DNA of 40,958 nt, from contig DAITAZ010000033.1 of NCBI GenBank assembly GCA_036824045.1, forward strand, positions 1 through 40,958, written 5' to 3'. This document shows positions 6,826-15,022 of this stretch, in pieces. The translations under genes were made by a program, and so were the position numbers. The notes beneath the pieces were generated by a model. That model had not been told where the DNA came from. It was given only the letters and a program-made list of their open reading frames with translations, and did no database searches. Source of the stretch: DAITAZ01 sp036824045. Lineage in GTDB: Bacteria; Pseudomonadota; Gammaproteobacteria; Burkholderiales; Rhodocyclaceae. Each line of letters starts with the position of its first letter. Position 1 is the stretch's first letter.

Positions 6826-7848
6826 ATGAGAACCCTGCATCCGGTCGCACTCGGAATCCTGGCCTTGTCAGCCCTGCCTGCGTTTGCCCAGGAGGTGACC
6901 TTCAAGATCGCCCACTTCCTGCCCTCCGCGGCACCAACCCAGCAACGGGTTCTGCAGCCCTGGTGCGAGGACATGAAGAAAGACTCCAATGGCCGCATCG
7001 CCTGCCAGTTCTTCCCTGCCATGCAGTTAGGCGGAACGCCGGCCCAGTTGGCCGATCAGGTCAAGAACGGTGTCGCCGACGTGGTGTGGACTGGCCCGGG
7101 CTACTCCGCCGGCCGCTTCCCGGCCATCGAGGCATTCGAACTGCCGTTCATGGTTGCGGATGCCACCAGCAGCAGCAAAGCGCTGTGGAAGTACTACCAG
7201 CAGCATGCGCAGCAGGAATTTGCCGCCTTCAAAGTGCTGGCCTTCCATACCGATGGCGGTCAGGCGGTCCACACGGCCAAACGCGAAGTTGTCGGTCTGA
7301 CGGGTTTCAACGGGCTCAAGCTGCGCACCTCCACCCGGGTGGGTGCCAAGACCCTCGCGGCACTGGGGGGCACACCTGTGGCCATGCCCCCGGCCCAGGT
7401 GACGGAAGCCATCGCGAAAGGCGTGGTGGATGGCTCCCTGGGCGCTTGGGAACTGGTATTCCCCACCAAGCTCTCCGAGGTCACCAAGTTCCATGCCCAG
7501 CCCGCCACCGGCGTGGCACACCCCACTGCCACGGTGCTCACGGTGCTGATGAACAAGCAGAAGTACGAGGGCTTGCCCGCCGATCTCAAGGCCGTGGTGG
7601 ACAAGCACAGTGGCGAAACCCTGGTCGCCAGGTTCGGCGCGGTGTTCGACGACGAAGCCGGCAAGTCCCGCAAGAAAGTGGCGGAGATCGGTAACAAGGT
7701 AACCACCTTCAGCGCCACGGAAGTCGCCGCCATGAAACGGGCCACGGCCGGAGTTGAGGACGAGTGGGCCAAGCAGGTCGGCGAGAAGGGACTGGACGGC
7801 AAGAAACTGATCGCTGCCGCCCGCGAGCTGACCGGCACCGGCAAGTAA
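6826..7848 (+). CDS. TRAP transporter substrate-binding protein (DctP family)
   Basis: This 340-residue periplasmic solute receptor captures an organic anion and delivers it to the DctQ/DctM membrane pair. A signal peptide of about 21 residues ends in LPAFA before Gln22. The mature part begins VTFKIAHFLP, as in DctP proteins that bind carboxylates through a conserved Arg; GLKLRTSTRVGAKTLAALGG near residues 159-178 holds that Arg. Start choice: ATG at 6826 lies about 7 nt after AGAGGAG, whereas the ATG at 6820 is too close to it. The gene is first in the hpa operon, directly behind a regulated promoter, so the ligand is inferred to be 4-hydroxyphenylacetate or a related aromatic acid. Lignin-type aromatic acids are known TRAP ligands. 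Confidence 0.9.
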   Translation: MRTLHPVALGILALSALPAFAQEVTFKIAHFLPSAAPTQQRVLQPWCEDMKKDSNGRIACQFFPAMQLGGTPAQLADQVKNGVADVVWTGPGYSAGRFPAIEAFELPFMVADATSSSKALWKYYQQHAQQEFAAFKVLAFHTDGGQAVHTAKREVVGLTGFNGLKLRTSTRVGAKTLAALGGTPVAMPPAQVTEAIAKGVVDGSLGAWELVFPTKLSEVTKFHAQPATGVAHPTATVLTVLMNKQKYEGLPADLKAVVDKHSGETLVARFGAVFDDEAGKSRKKVAEIGNKVTTFSATEVAAMKRATAGVEDEWAKQVGEKGLDGKKLIAAARELTGTGK

Positions 7849-7878
7849 GCCCGGCAGTCTTTGCGCGAGAGGTGAACC

Positions 7879-8421
7879 ATGCATGATCCCATGGGGCTCC
7901 CCCACGATCTGGTGGAGCACGATCCGGTAGAGCACTGCCTGATCCTGGCTGGCAAGACCATGGCAATCTCCGGCGGCGTCCTGTTCGTCGCCCTGATCGC
8001 CATGTCCCTGGTGTCCATCGTTGGCCGCAAGCTGGGGTTCGGCTCGGTCAACGGTGATATCGAGCTGATGCAAGCGGGCACCGCCGTGGCGGCCACCGCC
8101 TTCCTCCCCTACTGCACCCTGCTGGGGGAACACATCAAGGTGGACTTCTTCACCGAGAACATGCGTGAGGCCCTCAAGCGTCCCATCGACGGTGTGGCCG
8201 AGATTCTGCTCGCGCTGGTGGCGGGCCTGCTCGCCTGGCGAACGGTGCTGGCGGCCATCTCGGCTCATGAGTCCCAGGAGGTGACGACCCTGGTGTCGCT
8301 GCCCATCTGGATTCCCACCGCGTTGCTGGTGCCCGGCCTCGCCCTGATGGTGGTGTGCGCCCTGTATCGGGCCTACACCTCGTTCCATCCCACCAAGAAG
8401 ACTCCGGGAGCCCACCAATGA
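7879..8421 (+). CDS. TRAP transporter small membrane subunit (DctQ family)
   Basis: This 180-residue inner-membrane protein has four predicted helices (about residues 27-48, 66-84, 105-128 and 143-164), the standard DctQ topology. Typical motifs are SIVGRKLGFGSVNGDIELMQ in the first loop and LLGEHIKVDFFTENM after helix 2. It pairs with DctM to form the sodium-coupled translocator. Its stop codon overlaps the dctM start (ATGA), implying translational coupling. A GAGAGGTGA ribosome site precedes the ATG. Confidence 0.9.
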   Translation: MHDPMGLPHDLVEHDPVEHCLILAGKTMAISGGVLFVALIAMSLVSIVGRKLGFGSVNGDIELMQAGTAVAATAFLPYCTLLGEHIKVDFFTENMREALKRPIDGVAEILLALVAGLLAWRTVLAAISAHESQEVTTLVSLPIWIPTALLVPGLALMVVCALYRAYTSFHPTKKTPGAHQ

Positions 8422-9746
8422 GCGGTACCTCCATTGGCCTGATCGGCTTCGGCTGCCTGCTGGCCATGCTCGCCGTGCGCGTCCACATTGCGGTCGCCAT
8501 GTTCATCACCGGCGCTGGCATCTACCTGGTGATGAACCAGGGCGAAGCCTCCGGCCTGCTCTACACGCTGAACAATCTGGTGTATGCGCGGGTTTCCAAC
8601 TACGACCTGGCGGTGATCCCACTCTTCATCCTGATGGGCCAGTTCGCCACCCACGGGGGGCTTTCCAAGGCGCTGTTCAAGGCCGCCGGCTCGCTCATCG
8701 GGCACTGGCGCGGCGGTCTGGCGATGGCCGCCACGGCAGCCTGTGCCGCTTTCGGGGCCATCTGCGGCTCCTCCCTGGCCACTGCGGCCACCATGGGGCA
8801 AGTAGCACTGCCGGAACTGCGCAACCACGGTTACTCCGGCAAGCTGGCCACCGCCACCCTGGCGGCCTCGGGTACCCTTGGCATCCTGATCCCGCCCTCG
8901 GTGCCGCTGGTCATCTACGCGGTGCTGACCCAGGAGTCCATCGGCAAGCTGTTTGTGGCAGCCGTCGTCCCCGGCATCGTTGCCGCCCTGGGCTATTTGC
9001 TGGTGATCGCCATCCTGGTGCGGCGGGATCCGACCGCCGGTCCCGCCGGGGTGAAAGTGCCCTTCGCCGACATGATCAAGGCGCAGGTCAACATCATCCC
9101 GGTGCTGCTGGTGTTCCTCGTAGTGATCGTGGGGATCTATGGGGGATGGGCCAATCCCACCGAGGCGGCCTCCATCGGCGCGGCGGCCTGCGGCATCATC
9201 GCCGCGGTGTCGGGCGGCATGCGCACCCGGGATTTCCTGCAAAGTGTCTATGGCACCGCCCACGCCACGGGGATGATCTTCATGGTGCTCATCGGCGCCG
9301 ACCTGCTCAATTCCAGCCTGGCGCTTTCCCAGATGCCCACGGAGTTGGCCACCTGGGTGCAGGGTAGCGGCCTGCCGGCCCTGGTGGTGCTCTTCTCCAT
9401 CCTCGTGATCTACATTCTGCTCGGTTGCGTGATGGACTCGCTGGCCATGATCCTGCTGACCATTCCCATCTTTTACCCGATGGTGATGGGTCTGGAATTC
9501 TTCGGGATGAGCGTGGAAGACAAATCCATCTGGTTTGGCATCCTCGCCCTGATGGTGGTGGAAATCGGACTGGTGCACCCGCCGGTGGGCATGAACCTGT
9601 ACGTGATCAACAAGTTGGCCAAGGACGTCCCGATGAAGGACACCGCCCTCGGGGTGATGCCATTTCTCGCCTCGGACTTCCTGCGCATCATCGCGCTGGT
9701 CTTCTTCCCGGTCATGTGCCTGGGCCTGGTGCACGCCCTGGGCTGA
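8418..9746 (+). CDS. TRAP transporter large membrane subunit (DctM family)
   Basis: This 442-residue polytopic inner-membrane permease has about 12 helices. Family features include YDLAVIPLFILMGQFATHGG (residues 57-76), AAFGAICGSSLATAATMG, the GTLGILIPPSVPLVIYAVLT motif and a C-terminal LVHPPVGMNLYVI. It is the sodium-coupled transport subunit of the TRAP system. The ATG at 8418 overlaps the dctQ stop by 4 nt. It is followed 20 bp later by hpaG1, so transport and ring-cleavage genes share a transcript. Confidence 0.92.
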   Translation: MSGTSIGLIGFGCLLAMLAVRVHIAVAMFITGAGIYLVMNQGEASGLLYTLNNLVYARVSNYDLAVIPLFILMGQFATHGGLSKALFKAAGSLIGHWRGGLAMAATAACAAFGAICGSSLATAATMGQVALPELRNHGYSGKLATATLAASGTLGILIPPSVPLVIYAVLTQESIGKLFVAAVVPGIVAALGYLLVIAILVRRDPTAGPAGVKVPFADMIKAQVNIIPVLLVFLVVIVGIYGGWANPTEAASIGAAACGIIAAVSGGMRTRDFLQSVYGTAHATGMIFMVLIGADLLNSSLALSQMPTELATWVQGSGLPALVVLFSILVIYILLGCVMDSLAMILLTIPIFYPMVMGLEFFGMSVEDKSIWFGILALMVVEIGLVHPPVGMNLYVINKLAKDVPMKDTALGVMPFLASDFLRIIALVFFPVMCLGLVHALG

Positions 9747-9766
9747 GAACGTAGGAGCTGACAACC

Positions 9767-10414
9767 ATGATCGAACAAACCTTCCGCGGCACGGTGTATG
9801 GGGTCATCCTCAATGACGCCGTATCGCTGGCGCGCATCGGCGCCCTGGATGAGGCGCCTTACAAGGGGGCGCCCAAAGCCCCGGTACTCTACGTCAAGCC
9901 AGCCGGCACGCGGGTCGCCACCGGCGCGGTGGTGAGCCTGCCGGCGGGCGCCACGTCGGTCGAAGTGGGCGCCACCGTGGGACTGGTGATGGGCCGCGAC
10001 GCGGCCCGGCTGAGTCCGTCGAGCGCGCTCGACGCCGTGTGCGGGCTGGTGCTGGCAGCCGATCTCAGCCTGCCCCACGCCAGCTACTACCGGCCCGCGA
10101 TTCGGGAAAAGTGCTTCGACGGCGCCCTGCCCCTCGGTGCGCTCGCCCCGGTCCGTGCGGTGGACGCGCTCTGCCTGCGCACCGAGATTGACGGAGAGGT
10201 CGTGGAAGAGCGCCCGATGTCGGAACTGCTGCGCAGCCCGGCCCGGCTATTGGCCGACGTCACCGAGTTCATGACCCTGCGCACCGGCGACGTGCTGCTG
10301 CTGGGGGTGCGCTACCAGTCGCCGCGCGCCGAAGCAGGCAGCCGCATCAGGCTCAGCGCCGAGGGTCTGGGCAGCCTGGCATTCAGCATTGCCAAGCAAG
10401 GAGCCCAGTCATGA
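9767..10414 (+). CDS. hpaG1: Homoprotocatechuate pathway isomerase/decarboxylase, HpaG1 subunit
   Basis: This 215-residue protein of the fumarylacetoacetate hydrolase (FAH) superfamily corresponds to the N-terminal half of the fused HpaG of E. coli. HpaG decarboxylates 5-oxopent-3-ene-1,2,5-tricarboxylate to 2-hydroxyhepta-2,4-dienedioate. Family segments are GTVYGVILND at the start, VEVGATVGLVMGRDAARLS, LVLAADLSLPHASYYRPAIREKCFDG (positions about 92-117) and a C-terminal MTLRTGDVLLLGV. The central metal motif differs from the E-x-E pattern of HpaG2, suggesting that the two subunits are not equivalent. Its end overlaps hpaG2 (ATGA), so the two are made together. Confidence 0.88.
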   Translation: MIEQTFRGTVYGVILNDAVSLARIGALDEAPYKGAPKAPVLYVKPAGTRVATGAVVSLPAGATSVEVGATVGLVMGRDAARLSPSSALDAVCGLVLAADLSLPHASYYRPAIREKCFDGALPLGALAPVRAVDALCLRTEIDGEVVEERPMSELLRSPARLLADVTEFMTLRTGDVLLLGVRYQSPRAEAGSRIRLSAEGLGSLAFSIAKQGAQS

Positions 10415-11205
10415 GCCAGCCGGAGAAATTTGGCCGCGTGGCCTGGCAGGGCGCCATCCATCAGGTCACCCCCGGCGCCGATGGCCGCCTGCAACTGGCC
10501 GATGGCCGCCAGATCCCCGAGGCCGAGGCCACCTGGCTGCCCCCGGTGGAGGTGGGCACGGTATTCGCCCTGGGCCTCAACTACGCGGACCACGCCAGGG
10601 AACTTGCGTTCAAGGCGCCGGAAACGCCCTTGGTATTCCTCAAGGGCCCCAACACCATCGTCGGGCACAAAGCCCGCAGCCGCAGGCCAGCGGACGCTAC
10701 GTACATGCATTACGAGTGCGAACTGGCGGTCGTGATCGGCAAGCGCGGCTACCGGGTGGAGAAGGCAGACGCCATGGAACTGGTCGCCGGCTACACCGTG
10801 GCCAACGACTATGCCATCCGCGACTACCTGGAAAACTACTATCGCCCCAATCTGCGGGTGAAGAACCGGGATGCCTGCACCCCCCTGGGCCCCTGGCTGG
10901 TGCGCCGCGACCAGGTGGCCGACCCCATGGGGCTGACCCTCTCCACCCGGGTCAATGGCATGCAAACCCAGTCCGGCACAACCGCCGACATGATCTTCGA
11001 CATCCCGACCCTGATCGCCTATCTCTCGTCCTTCATGACCCTGAACCCGGGCGACGTGATCCTGACCGGGACGCCGGAGGGCCTGGCCGACGTCCGGGCA
11101 GGCGACGTGGTGGAAACCGAAATCGAAGGCATCGGCTGTCTGGTGAATACCGTGGTGGACGACGCCACCTGGTTTGCCACGCCCAGCCCACTCAACGCGT
11201 CCTAG
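10411..11205 (+). CDS. hpaG2: Homoprotocatechuate pathway isomerase/decarboxylase, HpaG2 subunit
   Basis: This 264-residue FAH-superfamily protein matches the C-terminal half of fused HpaG. It carries the complete metal-site pattern: YECELAVVIGKRG (two acidic ligands), then VANDYAIRDYL, and a C-terminal MTLNPGDVILTGTPEGLADV. The ALGLNYADHARELAFKAPE stretch near residues 51-69 and VFLKGPNTIVGH are typical of the family. With HpaG1 it carries out the decarboxylation/isomerisation steps after HpaE and HpaF. It overlaps hpaG1 by 4 nt and is followed 12 bp later by hpaE. Confidence 0.91.
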   Translation: MSQPEKFGRVAWQGAIHQVTPGADGRLQLADGRQIPEAEATWLPPVEVGTVFALGLNYADHARELAFKAPETPLVFLKGPNTIVGHKARSRRPADATYMHYECELAVVIGKRGYRVEKADAMELVAGYTVANDYAIRDYLENYYRPNLRVKNRDACTPLGPWLVRRDQVADPMGLTLSTRVNGMQTQSGTTADMIFDIPTLIAYLSSFMTLNPGDVILTGTPEGLADVRAGDVVETEIEGIGCLVNTVVDDATWFATPSPLNAS

Positions 11206-11217
11206 CGAGAGAACACC

Positions 11218-12672
11218 ATGATCAAACACCTCATCAACGGTCGGCCTGTGGACAGTGCCGAGACCTTTGAAACCCTCAATCCGGCCACAGGCGAAGTGCT
11301 TGCCAACGTCGCCAGTGGCGGACAGGTGGAAGTCAATGCCGCCGTGGCCGCCGCCAAGGCCGCCTTCCCCGGCTGGGCGGCCACCCCCGCCAAGGAACGG
11401 GCGCGCTTGATGCGCAACGTGGGCGACCTCATCGCCAAGCACGTGCCGGAACTCTCCGAGATGGAGACCCGCGACTGCGGCCAAGTCATCGGCCAGACCA
11501 AGAAAGCGCTGATCCCCCGTGCCGCGGACAACTTCTACTACTTTGCCGAGCTCGCCCAGCACCAGCACGGCGAAACCTACGACTCGGACACCGGGCATCT
11601 GAACTACACCCTGTGGCAGCCCGTGGGCGTGTGCGCGCTGATCTCGCCGTGGAACGTGCCGTTCATGACCGCCACCTGGAAGACCGCGCCCTGCCTGGCC
11701 CTGGGCAATACGGCGGTGATGAAGATGAGCGAGCTCTCGCCCCTCACCGCCACCCGCCTGGGCGAATTGATCCTGGAAGCCGGCGTGCCGCCGGGGGTAT
11801 TCAACCTGGTGCACGGTTTTGGCCAAGCCGCTGGCGAGCCGCTCATCTCCCACCCGGATGTGCGCGCCATCTCCTTCACCGGCTCCACCGCCACCGGCAA
11901 CCGCATCGTCAAGACCGCCGGGCTGAAGAAGTTTTCCATGGAGCTCGGGGGCAAGTCGCCCTTCATCATCTTCGACGACGCCGACTACGAGCGGGCGCTC
12001 GACGCTGCGCTCTTCATGATCTTCTCCAACAACGGTCAGCGCTGCACCGCGGGTTCCCGCATCATCGTCCAGCACAGCATCTACGAAAAATTCGTGGCTG
12101 ACTTCGCTGCCCGCGCGGCGAAGCTGACCGTGGGCGATCCGCTGGACCCCAACACCATCGTCGGGCCCATGATCAGCCGCGACCATTGGAAAAAGGTCAC
12201 CGGCTACATCGCGCTGGGCCAGGAGGAAGGCGCCCGCCTGGTGTGCGGCGGTGGAACGCCGGAGCTGCCCGAGGCCCTCCGCGGCGGCAACTGGGTGCAG
12301 CCCACCGTCTTTGCCGATGTGGACAACAGAATGCGCATCGCCCAGGACGAGATCTTTGGCCCGGTGCCCTGCCTGATCCCGTTCAAGACCGAGGAAGAGG
12401 CCATCCGCATCGCCAACGACACGGTCTACGGCCTGTCGTCCTACCTGTGGACCGAGAACACCGGCCGCGTGCTGCGCATGGCCAAGGCCATCGAGGCCGG
12501 CATGACCTTTGTGAACAGCCAGAACGTGCGCGACCTGCGCCAACCCTTCGGTGGCGTCAAGGCCTCGGGCACCGGCCGCGAAGGCAACCACTACAGCTAC
12601 GAAGTGTTCTGCGAGGCGAAGAACGTGGCCGTCTCCTACGGCAGCCACCCCATTCCCCGCTGGGGCGTCTGA
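11218..12672 (+). CDS. hpaE: 5-carboxymethyl-2-hydroxymuconate semialdehyde dehydrogenase
   Basis: This 484-residue NAD-dependent aldehyde dehydrogenase oxidises the ring-cleavage product (CHMS) to 5-carboxymethyl-2-hydroxymuconate. Catalytic Glu242 lies in MELGGKSPF and nucleophile Cys276 in NNGQRCTAGSR. SPWNVPFM (residues 143-150) and FTGSTATGNRI shape the NAD site. GGVKASGTGREGNHYSYEVF near the C terminus is typical of HpaE. It sits between hpaG2 and hpaD, the same order as the enterobacterial hpaGED cluster. The start is an ATG 12 bp after the hpaG2 stop with a GAGAG site. Confidence 0.93.
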   Translation: MIKHLINGRPVDSAETFETLNPATGEVLANVASGGQVEVNAAVAAAKAAFPGWAATPAKERARLMRNVGDLIAKHVPELSEMETRDCGQVIGQTKKALIPRAADNFYYFAELAQHQHGETYDSDTGHLNYTLWQPVGVCALISPWNVPFMTATWKTAPCLALGNTAVMKMSELSPLTATRLGELILEAGVPPGVFNLVHGFGQAAGEPLISHPDVRAISFTGSTATGNRIVKTAGLKKFSMELGGKSPFIIFDDADYERALDAALFMIFSNNGQRCTAGSRIIVQHSIYEKFVADFAARAAKLTVGDPLDPNTIVGPMISRDHWKKVTGYIALGQEEGARLVCGGGTPELPEALRGGNWVQPTVFADVDNRMRIAQDEIFGPVPCLIPFKTEEEAIRIANDTVYGLSSYLWTENTGRVLRMAKAIEAGMTFVNSQNVRDLRQPFGGVKASGTGREGNHYSYEVFCEAKNVAVSYGSHPIPRWGV

Positions 12673-12738
12673 CCCCCTGCCGCGCCGATAAAACGATCGT
12701 TCGCCGGGCACCGCCCCGGTCAAAGGAGACCGCTCACC

Positions 12739-13590
12739 ATGGGCAAACTCGCACTCGCTGCCAAGATCACCCACGTGCCGTCCATGTACCTTTCTGAACT
12801 GGATGGCCCCCACAAGGGCTGCCGCCAGGCGGCCATCGACGGCCACATCGAGATCGGCCGCCGCGCGCGAGCATTGGGCGTGGACACCATCGTGGTGTTC
12901 GACACCCACTGGCTGGTCAATTCCGGCTACCACATCAACTGTGCGCCCCATTTCGAGGGCGTCTACACCAGCAACGAGCTGCCCCACTTCATCAAGAACC
13001 TGCCCTTCGCATACGACGGCAACCCCTTGCTGGGTCAGCTCATGGCAGAAGCCGCCACCGCTGCGGGCGTACACACCCGCGCCCACGACGCCACCACCCT
13101 CAATCTTGAGTACGGCACCCTGGTTCCCATGCGCTACATGAACCCGGACCGTCACTTCAAGGTGGTCTCGATTTCCGCCCTGTGCACCGTCCACAACCTG
13201 GAAGACAGCGCAGTACTGGGCCGGGCCGTGCGCCACGCCATTGAGCAGTATTACGAAGGCACGGTCGCCATCCTGGCCAGCGGCTCCCTGTCCCACCGCT
13301 TTGCCCAGAACGGCGTGGCAGACCAGTTCCTGCACAAAGTCTGGAATCCATTCCTCGAGGCGGTGGATCAGGAGGTGGTGCGCATGTGGCAGGCGGGTGA
13401 CTGGAAGACCTTCACCGGCATGCTGCCGGAGTACGCCGTCAAGTGCCACGGCGAGGGCATGATGCACGACACCGCCATGCTGCTTGGCGCCCTGGGCTGG
13501 GACGCCTACACCGGCAAAGCTGAGGTGATCACCCCCTACTTCGGCAGTTCCGGTACCGGCCAGATCAACGCCGTGTTCCCTGTCCTCTGA
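12739..13590 (+). CDS. hpaD: Homoprotocatechuate (3,4-dihydroxyphenylacetate) 2,3-dioxygenase
   Basis: This 283-residue type II (LigB-like) extradiol dioxygenase cleaves 3,4-dihydroxyphenylacetate with O2 to 5-carboxymethyl-2-hydroxymuconate semialdehyde. Metal ligands by LigB analogy are His12 (KITHVPSM), His57 (FDTHWLV) and Glu239 (HGEGMMHD); the catalytic His186 is in SGSLSHRF. Long stretches match E. coli HpaD as I recall it, for example NCAPHFEGVYTSNELPHFI and LEYGTLVPMRYMN. It is therefore the orthologue of the pair of hpaD genes here. AAAGGAGA precedes the ATG. The second, related copy follows 70 bp downstream. Confidence 0.94.
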   Translation: MGKLALAAKITHVPSMYLSELDGPHKGCRQAAIDGHIEIGRRARALGVDTIVVFDTHWLVNSGYHINCAPHFEGVYTSNELPHFIKNLPFAYDGNPLLGQLMAEAATAAGVHTRAHDATTLNLEYGTLVPMRYMNPDRHFKVVSISALCTVHNLEDSAVLGRAVRHAIEQYYEGTVAILASGSLSHRFAQNGVADQFLHKVWNPFLEAVDQEVVRMWQAGDWKTFTGMLPEYAVKCHGEGMMHDTAMLLGALGWDAYTGKAEVITPYFGSSGTGQINAVFPVL

Positions 13591-13660
13591 ACACATCCAC
13601 AAGAAAAGCCTCCCGCAGAGAGAACCCACACCCATTCAATTGAAGCGGAGGAAGTCCCAA

Positions 13661-14554
13661 ATGGGCGAAATCGTCATGGCCGTCAAGGCCACCCATGTCC
13701 CGTCGATGCTGGTTTCGGAACAACCCGGCCCGGCCCACGGCTGCCGCCAGGCCGCTATCGATGCGGAACGGGAGATCGGCCGCCGGGCCAGGGAACTGGG
13801 GGTAGACACCTTTGTCGTGTTCGACACCCACTGGCTGGTCAATGCCGGTTACCACATCAACAACAATGCCCTCCACAAGGGCAACTACACCAGCCACGAG
13901 TTTCCCCACTTTATCCAGGACCTGGGCTACGCCTTCCCGGGCAATGTGGAACTGGGGCGGCTGATCGCCGAAGAAGCGACGCTGGGCGGCGTCAAGACCC
14001 GCGCCCACGAGGTAGCCTCCCTCGATCTGGAGTACGGCACCATCCTGCCCATGCGCTACATGAACCCGGAAGGCGATGTGCGGGTCGTCTCCATCGCCGG
14101 CTGGAGCACCTTCGGCAGCCTCGAGGAATCCCGCATCGTGGGCGAAGCCGTGGCCCGCGCCGTGCGCCGCAGCAACTGCCGGGTGGCGCTGGTGGCCAGC
14201 GGATCGCTCTCCCACCAGATCTGGGAAAACCGTCTGGTGGAGCAGGGCTTCAACACCATCAGCCGCGAATTCAACAAACAGGTGGACCTGCGGGTGTTGC
14301 AACTATGGGAGCAAGGCGACTGGCCCACCTTCCTGCGCATGCTGCCGGAGTACGCCCAGTACTGCTATGGTGAAGGACGGATGCACGATACCGCCATGCT
14401 GTTCGGCGCACTCGGCTGGGACCGCTATCAGGGCAAGGCGGAAATCGTTTGCCCGTACTTCGAGAGCTCGGGCACCGGCCAGGTGGTCGCGCAGTTGCCG
14501 GTGACCGGCATCCCGCCCGCTGCCAGCCTGGGCATGGAAATGCCTGTTTCCTGA
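13661..14554 (+). CDS. Second LigB-type extradiol dioxygenase, HpaD paralogue
   Basis: This 297-residue protein is clearly homologous to the preceding HpaD (by eye roughly 60% identical) and keeps every active-site residue: His12, His57, His185 and Glu238. It differs where HpaD is most conserved: NNNALHKGNYTSHEFPHFI replaces NCAPHFEGVYTSNELPHFI, and WSTFGSLEESR replaces LCTVHNLEDSA. It also has a C-terminal extension of about 15 residues. It is therefore a divergent paralogue rather than a recent duplicate or a dead copy. It may cleave a differently substituted catechol or form a mixed oligomer with HpaD; neither can be decided from sequence. The ATG at 13661 follows GGAGG by 10 nt and aligns with the HpaD start; the longer frame from 13640 does not. 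Confidence 0.9.
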   Translation: MGEIVMAVKATHVPSMLVSEQPGPAHGCRQAAIDAEREIGRRARELGVDTFVVFDTHWLVNAGYHINNNALHKGNYTSHEFPHFIQDLGYAFPGNVELGRLIAEEATLGGVKTRAHEVASLDLEYGTILPMRYMNPEGDVRVVSIAGWSTFGSLEESRIVGEAVARAVRRSNCRVALVASGSLSHQIWENRLVEQGFNTISREFNKQVDLRVLQLWEQGDWPTFLRMLPEYAQYCYGEGRMHDTAMLFGALGWDRYQGKAEIVCPYFESSGTGQVVAQLPVTGIPPAASLGMEMPVS

Positions 14555-14560
14555 TCCACT

Positions 14561-14588
14561 GCCGGGGCGGCCCCCGCGCCGCCCCGGC
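14561..14588 (+). other. Strong GC hairpin between the second dioxygenase and hpaF
   Basis: A perfect 11-bp stem (left arm 14561-14571, right arm 14578-14588) with a 6-nt loop fills most of the 52-nt gap before hpaF. There is no T tract, so full termination is unlikely. Such structures often protect the 3' end of upstream mRNA or reduce read-through. It also lies 18 nt before the hpaF start. Confidence 0.55.
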
Positions 14589-14606
14589 TCCACCCGGAGC
14601 CCGCCC

Positions 14607-14996
14607 ATGCCGCACCTGATCTACGAATACACCGACAACCTGAAGGCCGAGGCCGACATCCCCGGCCTGCTCAAGAAGAGCAATCAAGTCCTGCTCGCCC
14701 AAGGCGGAGTGTTCCCCATTGGGGGTATCCGCAGCCGCGCCATCTGCCTCACCGACTACTGCGTGGCCGATGGCAGCGAGGACGACGCCTTCGTTCACCT
14801 CACCTTGAAGATCGGCGCCGGGCGGCCCCCCGAAGTCAAACAACAGGTGGGCGATGCACTCTTCGCCATGATCAAGGCGCATTTCGCCGAGCTCTATGCC
14901 CGCCGCCCCCTGGCCCTGTCCATGGAAATTGTCGAGTTCTCCGAGGCGGGCACCTGGAAGCACAACAACATCCACGCGCGCTACCGCAAGGCCTGA
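14607..14996 (+). CDS. hpaF: 5-carboxymethyl-2-hydroxymuconate delta-isomerase
   Basis: This 129-residue enzyme of the tautomerase superfamily converts 5-carboxymethyl-2-hydroxymuconate to 5-oxopent-3-ene-1,2,5-tricarboxylate. It begins Met-Pro, so removal of Met exposes the N-terminal Pro that acts as catalytic base in this family. PHLIYEYTDNL at the start, GIRSRAICLTDY near residues 40-51 and FVHLTLKIGAGRPPEVKQQ (62-80) are family features. Its length is close to the E. coli enzyme (about 126). It follows the tandem dioxygenases and precedes hpaH, in the standard order. Confidence 0.92.
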   Translation: MPHLIYEYTDNLKAEADIPGLLKKSNQVLLAQGGVFPIGGIRSRAICLTDYCVADGSEDDAFVHLTLKIGAGRPPEVKQQVGDALFAMIKAHFAELYARRPLALSMEIVEFSEAGTWKHNNIHARYRKA

Positions 14997-15022
14997 ACGC
15001 CAGCCTACAAGGAGACCCCCTC

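Noticed and set aside
10312..13635. Very long open frame (over 1,100 codons) on the minus strand across the hpaG2-hpaE-hpaD region
   Set aside because: It is antisense to well-recognised genes, its translation is rich in His, Gly and Val with no domain, and it is a product of high GC codon bias.
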